Below are positions 45,625-52,730 of a DNA stretch of 64,000 bases, piece by piece. A model generated the notes under the pieces. It saw nothing but the letters and a program-made list of their open reading frames with translations. It did not search any database and was not told the DNA's origin. Every line of letters starts with the position of its first letter. Positions within the stretch are counted from its first letter, which is position 1. Origin of the DNA: Paracoccus liaowanqingii (GTDB lineage: Bacteria; Pseudomonadota; Alphaproteobacteria; Rhodobacterales; Rhodobacteraceae). The DNA lies in contig NZ_CP038439.1 of the NCBI RefSeq assembly GCF_004683865.2, positions 2,916,001 through 2,980,000 on the forward strand. Direction: 5' to 3'. A program made the position numbers and the translations under genes.

Positions 45625-46379
45625 TCCAGATCGACCAGGTCAGCCACCAGATCGGCGGCACGCCGATCCTGCACGACATCTCGACAAGGCTGCCCCAAGG
45701 GCGGCTGACCGCGCTAATCGGGCCCAATGGCGCGGGCAAGTCGACCCTGCTGCGCCTGATCGGGCGGCTGGAGCCCCTGCAGGCGGGCGCCATCACCGTG
45801 GCGGGCCATGATGTCGCCACCACCCCCACCGACCGGCTTGCCCGGGTCATGGCCATCCTGGGCCAGCAGACCGCCATCGCCAGCCGCCTGCGCCTGTCGG
45901 AGCTGGTGGCCTTCGGCCGCTGGCCCCATCACAAGGGCCGCCCCGGCCCCGCCGACCGCGCCCGCGTGGCCGAGGCCCTGGAGGCCTTTGCGCTGGCACC
46001 GCTGGCGCATCGCTTCCTGGACGAGGTCTCGGGCGGGCAGGCGCAGCGCGGCCATATCGCCATGGCCTTCGCGCAGGACACCGACTGGATGCTGCTGGAC
46101 GAGCCGCTGAACAACCTGGACATGGCCCATGCCCGTGCCCTGATGGGTCGGCTGCGCGCGCTGGTCGACCACGAAGGCCGCAGCGTCGCCATGGTCGTCC
46201 ACGAGATCAACTATGCCGCGGCCTGGGCCGATCACGTGATCGCCATGAAGGACGGGCGCGTGATCGCCGAAGGCCCGGCGGCGGAGGTGCTGACCGAGGC
46301 GCGGCTGTCGGATCTGTATGATGCGCCGATCCGGGTGGGGCAGCATCTGGGCCGGCCCCTGGTCCTGCATCACGTATGA
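45621..46379 (+). CDS. Siderophore ABC transporter ATPase (FepC-like)
   Basis: A 252-residue ATPase. Walker A is LIGPNGAGKSTLLRLIGRL near residue 35, the Q-loop AILGQQTAIASRLRL, signature VSGGQAQRGHIAMAF and Walker B WMLLDEPLNNLD. The last gene of the four-gene importer; the ATGA overlap couples it to permease 2. Repeat copy 6, with a GC hairpin, follows 23 bp later and may end transcription. Confidence 0.92.
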   Translation: MIQIDQVSHQIGGTPILHDISTRLPQGRLTALIGPNGAGKSTLLRLIGRLEPLQAGAITVAGHDVATTPTDRLARVMAILGQQTAIASRLRLSELVAFGRWPHHKGRPGPADRARVAEALEAFALAPLAHRFLDEVSGGQAQRGHIAMAFAQDTDWMLLDEPLNNLDMAHARALMGRLRALVDHEGRSVAMVVHEINYAAAWADHVIAMKDGRVIAEGPAAEVLTEARLSDLYDAPIRVGQHLGRPLVLHHV

Positions 46380-46401
46380 TCGCGTGACGGCACGGGCCGG
46401 A

Positions 46402-46454
46402 CCGGGGGCTTCGCGCCCCCGGACCCCCGCGGGATATTTTTGCCAAGATGAAGG
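46402..46454 (-). repeat. Intergenic repeat copy 6 (inverted)
   Basis: Read on the minus strand: CTTCATCTTGGCAAAAATAT, CCCGCGGGGGTCC, then a CCGGGGGC/GCCCCCGG 8-bp hairpin (46402-46422 on plus). It is the most complete copy and lies between the importer operon and the convergent tonB. Confidence 0.7.
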
Positions 46455-46532
46455 GGGCGAGGGGTGGCGGCTGTCGCGTGCCGAGGGGGTCTGTCGGGCC
46501 GGGACGGCGCGGGGCGTTGCGCCGCCGGCGGC

Positions 46533-47480
46533 CTAGCCCAGGGTGAAGGGCGTGGTGAAGGTGTGGCTCTGGTCGGTCACGGCGGCGGGGGCGGCGGGGC
46601 AGGCGCGCAGGCGCTGCGCGGTGCGGACCACCTGCCCGTCGATCCGGGCATCCCCGGTGCCCGAGACCAGCGTGGCGCCCTGCACGCGGCCGTTCCGGTT
46701 CATGGAGATGTTCACCACGATCCGGCCTCCGCGGGCGCCGCTGACGCGCGAGAACTGCCGCCCGATGCAGGTGGCGATCTGGGCTGTCCATTGCGCCATC
46801 GCGCTGGCCCGCGTCTCGGCGCTGACCCCGCCCCCGCCGCCGCCCGCGCGGCTGTTCTGCGACCGGCCACCCTCGCCCGCGCGTTGGGCGGGCTGGGCCT
46901 GCGCGGCGGTCTGCGGCGCCGGCTGCGGGGAGGGCGCGGCGGCGCGGCGGGGTTCGGGCTCGGGCTCGGGCTCGGGTCGGGGCTGGCGCGCGGGGCGCCG
47001 GTCGGGGCGGGACGACGCCTCCAGCGCCAGGGGCGAGGCCAGCTCGATCACGGGCGGGGTCAGCTGCTGCAGGTCGGGCAGGTCCAGCTGGGCAGGGTCG
47101 ATGGGCTCGGGGGCCACGGGTTCGGGGGGCGGCGGCAGGTTGGGCTGCGCGGGCGTCGGATCGGGCGGCGCCAGCGGGGCCGCGGCGACCTGCCGGGACA
47201 CGGGTTCCGGGGCAGCGGGCTGCGGGGCCGGTTCGGGCTCGGGGGCGGGCTGCGGCGCGGCGATCTCGGGGGCGGTCCGGGTCTCGGGCGGCGCCTCCCA
47301 GGCCTCGACCATCGACCGGATCTCCTCGCCCCCCGCCGAAAGCGCGGCGGGCGGGGCCTCGGCGGCGGCGCCGCGCTCCAGCCGGTCGGGCAGCATGATG
47401 GCCGCCGCCGAGACGTGCAGCGCGGCGGCGATGGTGAAGAAACCCGCGGTCTCCAGCGTGCGGAGAGAGATCATCGTCAT
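46533..47480 (-). CDS. tonB: TonB family protein
   Basis: A 315-residue energy transducer. One N-terminal anchor (TAGFFTIAAALHVSAAAIML) is followed by a long Pro/Glu/Ala-rich span (about residues 60-220) that crosses the periplasm, and a C-terminal TonB domain (GGRIVVNISMNRNGRVQGAT; ARIDGQVVRTAQRLRACP). It couples ExbB-ExbD proton flow to outer-membrane iron receptors. The ATG at 47480 overlaps the exbD stop by four bases. A poly-Gly stretch precedes the last domain. No receptor gene is in the window. Confidence 0.9.
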   Translation of the reverse strand: MTMISLRTLETAGFFTIAAALHVSAAAIMLPDRLERGAAAEAPPAALSAGGEEIRSMVEAWEAPPETRTAPEIAAPQPAPEPEPAPQPAAPEPVSRQVAAAPLAPPDPTPAQPNLPPPPEPVAPEPIDPAQLDLPDLQQLTPPVIELASPLALEASSRPDRRPARQPRPEPEPEPEPRRAAAPSPQPAPQTAAQAQPAQRAGEGGRSQNSRAGGGGGGVSAETRASAMAQWTAQIATCIGRQFSRVSGARGGRIVVNISMNRNGRVQGATLVSGTGDARIDGQVVRTAQRLRACPAAPAAVTDQSHTFTTPFTLG

Positions 47481-47857
47481 CCTCCGCTGACGACCAGATG
47501 CGCGCCTGCCGGCGCGATCGCCCGCAGCCGCTGCAGATGGCCCGCCAGGATCGCGGCGGGCAGCGCGGCATCGGCGCGGATTTCGACCGGGTCCGTGCCG
47601 GCCTGCGCCGCGAGGGCCGCCCAGACCGCCTCGCCCCGCGCCGCGTTCCACGCCAGCTCGCCCTGGGCCGAGACATAGAGCACGTCCGGCGCCCCGGCGG
47701 CGGTGTCGGACCGGCTGTCGGGCGGGGTCAGCGGGAAGGGCGTCGGCTGCGTGATCTGCGCGGTCAGCAGGAAGAAGATCAGCAGCAGGAAGACGACGTT
47801 GATCATCGGGATGATCGATTCGCCGCGCGGCTTCCGGGGGGGCATGTCGATGCGCAT
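47477..47857 (-). CDS. exbD2: ExbD-like protein 2, with Asn in place of the conserved Asp
   Basis: A 126-residue ExbD/TolR protein: short cytosolic start, one membrane helix (MINVVFLLLIFFLLTA), and a periplasmic domain. In ExbD the helix carries an essential proton-carrying Asp (Asp25 in E. coli). Here the codon is AAC, Asn, at residue 20, while the paralog encoded just upstream keeps Asp. The gene lies four bases after exbD1 and overlaps tonB. The helix sequences of the two are otherwise nearly the same. It may be a non-conducting partner in a mixed ExbD dimer. Confidence 0.88.
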   Translation of the reverse strand: MRIDMPPRKPRGESIIPMINVVFLLLIFFLLTAQITQPTPFPLTPPDSRSDTAAGAPDVLYVSAQGELAWNAARGEAVWAALAAQAGTDPVEIRADAALPAAILAGHLQRLRAIAPAGAHLVVSGG

Positions 47858-47861
47858 GGGC

Positions 47862-48260
47862 CTATTCGACCAGGATGAGGTTCGGGATGCCGCCGTCGCG
47901 CAGCAGGTCCATGACGGCGACCAGCCGCTGCAGGTCGGCGCCGTCGCGCGGGCGCAGGATCACCGCCGCGCCGGGATCGGGCAGCAGCGCCGCGACGCCC
48001 GCGACCAGCGTGCCGGGATCGGTCGGGACGCCGTTCACTTGCAGCCCGCCGGGCAGCACGTCGACCAGCCGCGGCGCGCCCTGCCAGTCGCTGCCCGCCC
48101 CCTCGGCCCCGCCCGAGATGGGCAGCACCGCGTCGGTGCCGAAGCGCGAGGCCAGCATGAAGAAGATCAGCAGCAGGAAGACCACGTCGATCATCGGCGT
48201 CAGCGACATCCGGCGCGGATGCCGCCGGGGCCCCAGGTCGAAGGCCGCCGGGCCGGTCAT
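47862..48260 (-). CDS. exbD1: Biopolymer transport protein ExbD 1
   Basis: A 132-residue ExbD with the conserved Asp in TPMIDVVFLLLIFFMLAS (residue 24). The periplasmic part (VLPGGLQVNGVPTDPGTL; AVILRPRDGADLQRLVAVMD) is typical. Its start overlaps the exbB stop by four bases. Together with ExbB it would form the proton-driven motor for TonB. Confidence 0.9.
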   Translation of the reverse strand: MTGPAAFDLGPRRHPRRMSLTPMIDVVFLLLIFFMLASRFGTDAVLPISGGAEGAGSDWQGAPRLVDVLPGGLQVNGVPTDPGTLVAGVAALLPDPGAAVILRPRDGADLQRLVAVMDLLRDGGIPNLILVE

Positions 48261-48946
48261 TCCGCCGCCTCGAGCCGGCTGCGCGCCGGGGGGGCGGCGG
48301 GCGCGTCGCGGGCGACGAAGACGCGGGTCGCCAGATCCTCCAGATCCGACTGCAGGCGGTCGCTGACGCTTTCGAACCAGGACAGGGCCACGCCCGCCGG
48401 GATCGCCACCGCCATGCCGGCGGCGGTGGTCAGCAGCGCCACCCAGATGCCGCCCGCCAGATCGGACGGGTCGGCCTGGTTGCCCGAGCTCTGCAGCACC
48501 TGGAAGGCCGCGATCATGCCCAGGACCGTGCCCAGCAGGCCCAGAAGCGGCGCGATGGTGGCGATCAGCTCCAGCGCGCGCAGGCCGGCGCGGGACCGGA
48601 ACAGTGCCTGGCGGGCGACGCGGGCGGTCTCCTCGCGGGCGGCGGCCTCGTCGAAGCGCGGGTCCAGCGAGGTGCCGATGGCCGCCTGCGCCACCCGCGC
48701 CCGGGCCGAGGGGCGCCCGCGCACCTGGTCCATCGCCTCGCGCGGGCGGCCCTGCGCCCACAGGACCAGGGCGGCGCGCGAATGGCTGCCGCCCCAGACC
48801 CCCAGGCGCCACAGCGACCACAGCTTCCACAGCACGACCGCCAGGGTGATGACCGACAGGGCCGCGATCAGCCACATGGTCCAGCCCCCGTCGCGGATCA
48901 GTCCGAACAGCGGCAGCGCCGCCAGGGAGGTCGCAAGATCGGTCAT
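48257..48946 (-). CDS. exbB: ExbB/TolQ-family motor protein
   Basis: A 229-residue ExbB with three membrane segments: residues 22-45, and a pair near 125-150 and 165-190 that includes TIAPLLGLLGTVLGMIAAF and VALLTTAAGMAVAIPAGVAL. It is first in a four-gene operon, exbB-exbD1-exbD2-tonB. The order and the inserted second exbD resemble those known from Xanthomonas. An iron-operator-like site lies 159 bp upstream. Confidence 0.92.
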   Translation of the reverse strand: MTDLATSLAALPLFGLIRDGGWTMWLIAALSVITLAVVLWKLWSLWRLGVWGGSHSRAALVLWAQGRPREAMDQVRGRPSARARVAQAAIGTSLDPRFDEAAAREETARVARQALFRSRAGLRALELIATIAPLLGLLGTVLGMIAAFQVLQSSGNQADPSDLAGGIWVALLTTAAGMAVAIPAGVALSWFESVSDRLQSDLEDLATRVFVARDAPAAPPARSRLEAAE

Positions 48947-49104
48947 CGGGTCGGTTCCTTGGACAGGGCGGCCGGGCGGACCGCTGGAATTGGGGCGGGC
49001 GCCGGCCGGGCGCGCGGCGGGGTGGCGAGGGTCGCGAGGCGCATGGTCCGAATCCCCCGGCAGCCCGTGCCGAATGGTTGACGTTTCTGCTCGGGTAAGG
49101 AATC

Positions 49105-49119
49105 TGACGGATTATGTCA
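49105..49119. promoter_or_regulatory. Iron-responsive operator (TGA-N9-TCA) upstream of exbB
   Basis: TGACGGATTATGTCA fits the RirA-type iron-responsive operator exactly and extends to a TTGAC/GTCAG inverted repeat. On the minus strand it overlaps a perfect TTGACA -35 hexamer (49120-49115) pointing at exbB, although the -10 is weak. RirA or a similar repressor would shut the operon when iron is ample. mobA starts 75 bp away on the other side. Confidence 0.55.
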
Positions 49120-49193
49120 AGAATGCGGACTGCAGATCGTGCAGTCCCGTCCCGGCCTTGCCCGGGGGCGCGGCAGCGGGCACAGTCCGGGCC

Positions 49194-49823
49194 ATGACGT
49201 CCCCCCAGCCCCCCACGACGACCCTGCCCGCGATGATCCTGGCCGGAGGCCGCGCCACCCGCATGGGCGGCGGCGACAAGCCGCTGCTGCCCTTGGGCGG
49301 GCGGTCGATGCTGGCGCATGTGCTGGACCGGCTGCGCCCGCAGGCGGGGCCGGTGGCGCTGAACGCCAACGGCGATCCGGCGCGATTCGCGGCCTTCGGC
49401 CTGCCGGTCCGGGCCGACAGCCTGCCCGATCATCCCGGCCCCCTGGCGGGCGTGCTGGCGGCGCTGGACTGGGCGGCCGGGATCGGCGCCGATCACGTGC
49501 TGACGGTGGCGGGCGACACGCCCTTCCTGCCCCCCGACCTAACCCTGCGCCTGCAGGCGGCGCGCGGGCCTCGGGGCCTGGCCCTGGCCGCCAGCCGCAC
49601 GCCCGGTGGCGAGACGCGCGAGCACCCGACCGTCGGCCTCTGGCCCGTGGCGCTGCGCGACGACCTGGCCGCGACCCTGGCCGCGGGCCAGCGCCGGATG
49701 CGCGTCTTCACCGCCCGGCACCAACCCGGGCTGGCGCTGTGGCCCGGCGATCCCGATCCCTTCGCCAATATCAACACGCCCGACGACCTGGCGCGGGCCG
49801 AGGCGCGCCTTGCCGCGCTTTGA
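49194..49823 (+). CDS. mobA: Molybdenum cofactor guanylyltransferase MobA
   Basis: A 209-residue nucleotidyltransferase that adds GMP to molybdopterin to form the dinucleotide cofactor of DMSO-reductase-type enzymes. It has the start motif MILAGGRATRMGGGDKPLL, then ADSLPDHPGPLAGVLAAL and TVAGDTPFLPPDL, and ends with NINTPDDLARAEARL. The ATG at 49194 places that motif 13 residues in. The partner gene overlaps its last 14 bases. Confidence 0.94.
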   Translation: MTSPQPPTTTLPAMILAGGRATRMGGGDKPLLPLGGRSMLAHVLDRLRPQAGPVALNANGDPARFAAFGLPVRADSLPDHPGPLAGVLAALDWAAGIGADHVLTVAGDTPFLPPDLTLRLQAARGPRGLALAASRTPGGETREHPTVGLWPVALRDDLAATLAAGQRRMRVFTARHQPGLALWPGDPDPFANINTPDDLARAEARLAAL

Positions 49824-50679
49824 CCGCATCCTGATCCTCGATTGGTCAGCGGCGGGCCTTCCCGTGCGCGGGGCCAATTCCATCTGGCTGGGGGACGACC
49901 GGGGGATGCTGGCCAATCCCGCCACCCGCGCGCAGGCGGCCGCTCTGCTGGACGCGGCCGTGGCGCAGGCGCGCGACGCGGGAACACGTCTGCTGATCGG
50001 CGCGGATTTCGCCTTCGGCCACCCCTCGGGGCTGGCCCTGCGGATCACCGGGCGGCCCGAGGCGCTGGCGCTCTGGGATCATCTGGAGGCGCACCATCAC
50101 GACGACGACGCCAACCGCAGCAGCTATCGCGCCGTGGCGTCCGGGATGAACGCGACGCTCGGCACGCCGGTCTTCTGGGGCGATGGGCGCAGGACGGCGA
50201 CCCCCGGCCTGCCGCGCCTGAAGCCGCCGCCCCATCCGACCCTCGCCCCGCATCGCGCGACCGAGGCGCCTTCGCCCGGCGGGCCGCGCCCCAAATCGCC
50301 CTTCCAGCTGGCAGGCGCGGGCGCGGTCGGCGCGCAAAGCCTGACCGGCATCCCGCGCCTGAACCGCCTGCGCCGGCAGCCGGGGGTGGCGGTCTGGCCC
50401 TTCCAGCCGTGCCACGACGCCATGGTGGTGCTGGCCGAGGTCTATCCCTCGATGATCGCGCCCGAGGTCCGGGCGGCGCGCGGCTATCCCTGCCTCGATG
50501 CGGCGCAGGTGGGCCTTCTGGCCCGCAGCCTGCGCCATCTGGACGGTCGCGACGCGCTGGCGGCGATGATGGCCCCCGACCCGCGCATCGCCGACCTGGC
50601 GTCCGAGGGGCAGATCCTGGGCTTCGGCCACGCCCCCGCCCTGCGCGCCGCCGCCCGGGCGGTCCTGCCCCCGCCCTGA
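49810..50679 (+). CDS. Conserved protein of unknown function encoded with mobA
   Basis: A 289-residue protein with an N-terminal ILILDWSAAGLPVRGANSIW, which recalls DUF429-type proteins, then LLIGADFAFGHPSGLALR and, late, MVVLAEVYPSMIAPEV. I recall a gene like this beside mobA in other Rhodobacterales, sometimes given a molybdopterin label without proof. The start is TTG at 49810, inside mobA; a GAGG site lies six bases before it and no ATG or GTG fits. Overlap suggests co-translation with mobA. Confidence 0.7.
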   Translation: MPRFDRILILDWSAAGLPVRGANSIWLGDDRGMLANPATRAQAAALLDAAVAQARDAGTRLLIGADFAFGHPSGLALRITGRPEALALWDHLEAHHHDDDANRSSYRAVASGMNATLGTPVFWGDGRRTATPGLPRLKPPPHPTLAPHRATEAPSPGGPRPKSPFQLAGAGAVGAQSLTGIPRLNRLRRQPGVAVWPFQPCHDAMVVLAEVYPSMIAPEVRAARGYPCLDAAQVGLLARSLRHLDGRDALAAMMAPDPRIADLASEGQILGFGHAPALRAAARAVLPPP

Positions 50680-50753
50680 GATCCGCCGCCGGAACGCCCC
50701 TGCCCGGGGCCGCGTTGCCGCCCCGAAGACCACGCCCGAAAAGGAATGATCCC

Positions 50754-51521
50754 ATGTCGAACGCGACCCTGGCCCGGATGGTGCTGCTGGCGGCGCTGGC
50801 CTTTGCGGCATCCCCGCTGATCTTTCCGGGTTTCGCGGGCTATGACGCGGGGCGGTTCCCGATCCCGCAGGTCGATCCGCCGGTCCAGCCTGCGGGCTGG
50901 GCCTTCTCGATCTGGGGGATCATCTATCTGTGGCTGATCCTGGGCGCGGGCTTCGGCCTGTGGCGGCGTCGCGACGATGCGGACTGGCGCCCGATGCGTG
51001 CCCCCCTGCTGGCCAGCCTGGCGCTAGGCTTTGCTTGGCTGCCGGTGGCGCAGCACCTGCCGGGGCTGGCGACCCTGATGATCCTGGCGATGCTGGGAGG
51101 GGCGATCCTGGCGTTGCTGCGCGCGGGGCGGCGCGATCCGGGCTGGCAGGCGGGGCCGGTGGCGCTGTACGCGGGATGGCTGACGGCGGCCTCGGGCGTG
51201 TCGGCGGGGATCTGGCTGGGCGGGCATGGCTGGCTGTCGCCCATCGCCGCCGCGATCCTGGCGCTGCTGGCCGTGACCGCGCTGGCGCTGACCGTCCAGA
51301 CGCGCCGGCCCGGCGCATGGGCCTATCCCGTAGCCGTCATCTGGGCGCTGACGGGCATCGTCGTCGCCAACGCCACGTCAGGCGCCGACGGGCGCTGGCC
51401 GGTCATCGCCACGGCGGCGCTGGCGGCGGCTGTGCTGTTCTGCCGCATCTGGACGAATCGCCCCGCAGCCGATGATCCGCACGCCCGCCGCACCGACCGC
51501 CCCGGAAAGGACCGCCCATGA
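50754..51521 (+). CDS. TspO/MBR-like tryptophan-rich membrane protein
   Basis: A 255-residue protein with about seven membrane helices, longer than classic TspO (160 residues, five helices). The segment PPVQPAGWAFSIWGIIYLWL near residue 50 is the TspO/MBR hallmark. Tryptophans are frequent. TspO of Rhodobacter binds porphyrins and affects pigment genes; the function of this longer relative is unknown. An AAAGGAATG site precedes the ATG. Its stop overlaps the glutathione peroxidase start by four bases. Confidence 0.72.
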   Translation: MSNATLARMVLLAALAFAASPLIFPGFAGYDAGRFPIPQVDPPVQPAGWAFSIWGIIYLWLILGAGFGLWRRRDDADWRPMRAPLLASLALGFAWLPVAQHLPGLATLMILAMLGGAILALLRAGRRDPGWQAGPVALYAGWLTAASGVSAGIWLGGHGWLSPIAAAILALLAVTALALTVQTRRPGAWAYPVAVIWALTGIVVANATSGADGRWPVIATAALAAAVLFCRIWTNRPAADDPHARRTDRPGKDRP

Positions 51522-52054
51522 AACGCCGCGTCTTCCTGTCGCTCGCCACCGCGATCTCGGCCTTGGGACTGGCGCCCGCGCGGGCCGAAGGTGCGCCGCG
51601 CTTCACCTTCCCCTCGATCGACGGAGGCGCCTACGACACCGCCGACTGGCGCGGGCGCCCGGTGCTGGTGGTCAACACGGCGTCCCTCTGCGGCTTCTCG
51701 GGCCAGCTGCGCGACATGCAGGCGCTCCATGACAGCCACGGGCCGCGCGGGCTGGTGGTGCTGGCCGTCCCCTCGGACGACTTCAACCAGGAACTGGGCA
51801 GCGCGCAGGAGGTCAGCGAGTACTGCCAGATGGAATACGGGATCACCCTGCCGATGACCGACATCCTGCATGTCGCCAAGGGGGACGTGCATCCCTTCTA
51901 TGCCTGGCTGCGGCAAGAGACGGGCTTCGTGCCCAAGTGGAACTTCAACAAGGTCCTGCTGGGCCCGCAGGGCGAGGTGCTGGGCCAGTGGGGATCCTTC
52001 ACCAGCCCCGGCGCGCGCCAGATCCTGCAGGCCGCCGACCCCTTCCTGGGCTAG
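51518..52054 (+). CDS. Glutathione peroxidase-family protein, periplasmic
   Basis: A 178-residue thiol peroxidase with a signal peptide (RVFLSLATAISALGLAPARA). The peroxidatic Cys is residue 58 in NTASLCGFSGQ, and WNFNKVLLGPQGEVL gives the Trp-Asn pair. The usual FPCNQFG block, which carries the catalytic Gln, reads VPSDDFNQE, so that Gln is replaced by Asp. A second Cys in SEYCQMEYG could resolve the oxidised Cys. It is co-translated with the TspO-like gene. Confidence 0.82.
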   Translation: MKRRVFLSLATAISALGLAPARAEGAPRFTFPSIDGGAYDTADWRGRPVLVVNTASLCGFSGQLRDMQALHDSHGPRGLVVLAVPSDDFNQELGSAQEVSEYCQMEYGITLPMTDILHVAKGDVHPFYAWLRQETGFVPKWNFNKVLLGPQGEVLGQWGSFTSPGARQILQAADPFLG

Positions 52055-52064
52055 GCGCCGCCGC

Positions 52065-52730
52065 TCACCACGGCACCCGCGCGCCCTTCCAGTCCCAGAA
52101 GCTGCCCGTGTCCTCGGGCGTCAGCCCGTCGATCACCGCCAGCAGCGCCTCGGCGCTGCGATCGGGGGTGATGGTCGGATAGCGGGCGGCGTATTTCGCG
52201 GTCAGCGGCGTCTCGACCGTGCCCGGATGCAGCGCCACAAGGATCGCATGGCGGTTGCGGCGGCGGTATTCGATGGCCGCGGTGCGGATGATCTGGTTCT
52301 GCGCAGCCTTGGCCGCGCGATAGGACACCCAGCCCCCCAGATCGTTGTCGCCGATGGAGCCCACCCGCGCCGACAGCGACGCCATCACCGCCCGCCGGTC
52401 CCGCGCCAGCAGCGGCGCGAAATGACGGATCGCCAGCGCCGGGCCGATGGCATTCAGCGCGAATTGCGCGGCCATCGCCTGCGGATCGACGGCGTCCATG
52501 GATTTCTCGGGGCCGTGGCCGTCGATGACCAGCGCGCCGGTGGTGTTCACGATCAGGTCGAACGCCTGCCCCTCCAGCCGGGCGGCGTGACCCGCCACCG
52601 TGTCCGCCCGCGTCAGGTCCAGCCCGTCGCGGCTGCGCGACAGCGCGGTGACCTCGGCCCCCTGCGCCTGCAGCCGCGCGACCAGCGCCGCCCCGATCCC
52701 GCCCGAGGCGCCCAGCACCAGCGCCCGCAT
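52065..52730 (-). CDS. Short-chain dehydrogenase/reductase
   Basis: A 221-residue SDR. The cofactor loop is LVLGASGGIGAALVARL at the start, the NTTGAL segment sits near 62, and the catalytic Ser and YxxxK are in MASLSARVGSIGDND and YRAAKAAQNQ. The substrate is unknown. Its ATG overlaps the photolyase stop by one base (TGATG), so it is coupled to phr. An SDR-photolyase pair has been seen in singlet-oxygen response regulons of Rhodobacter, which is context only. Confidence 0.87.
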   Translation of the reverse strand: MRALVLGASGGIGAALVARLQAQGAEVTALSRSRDGLDLTRADTVAGHAARLEGQAFDLIVNTTGALVIDGHGPEKSMDAVDPQAMAAQFALNAIGPALAIRHFAPLLARDRRAVMASLSARVGSIGDNDLGGWVSYRAAKAAQNQIIRTAAIEYRRRNRHAILVALHPGTVETPLTAKYAARYPTITPDRSAEALLAVIDGLTPEDTGSFWDWKGARVPW

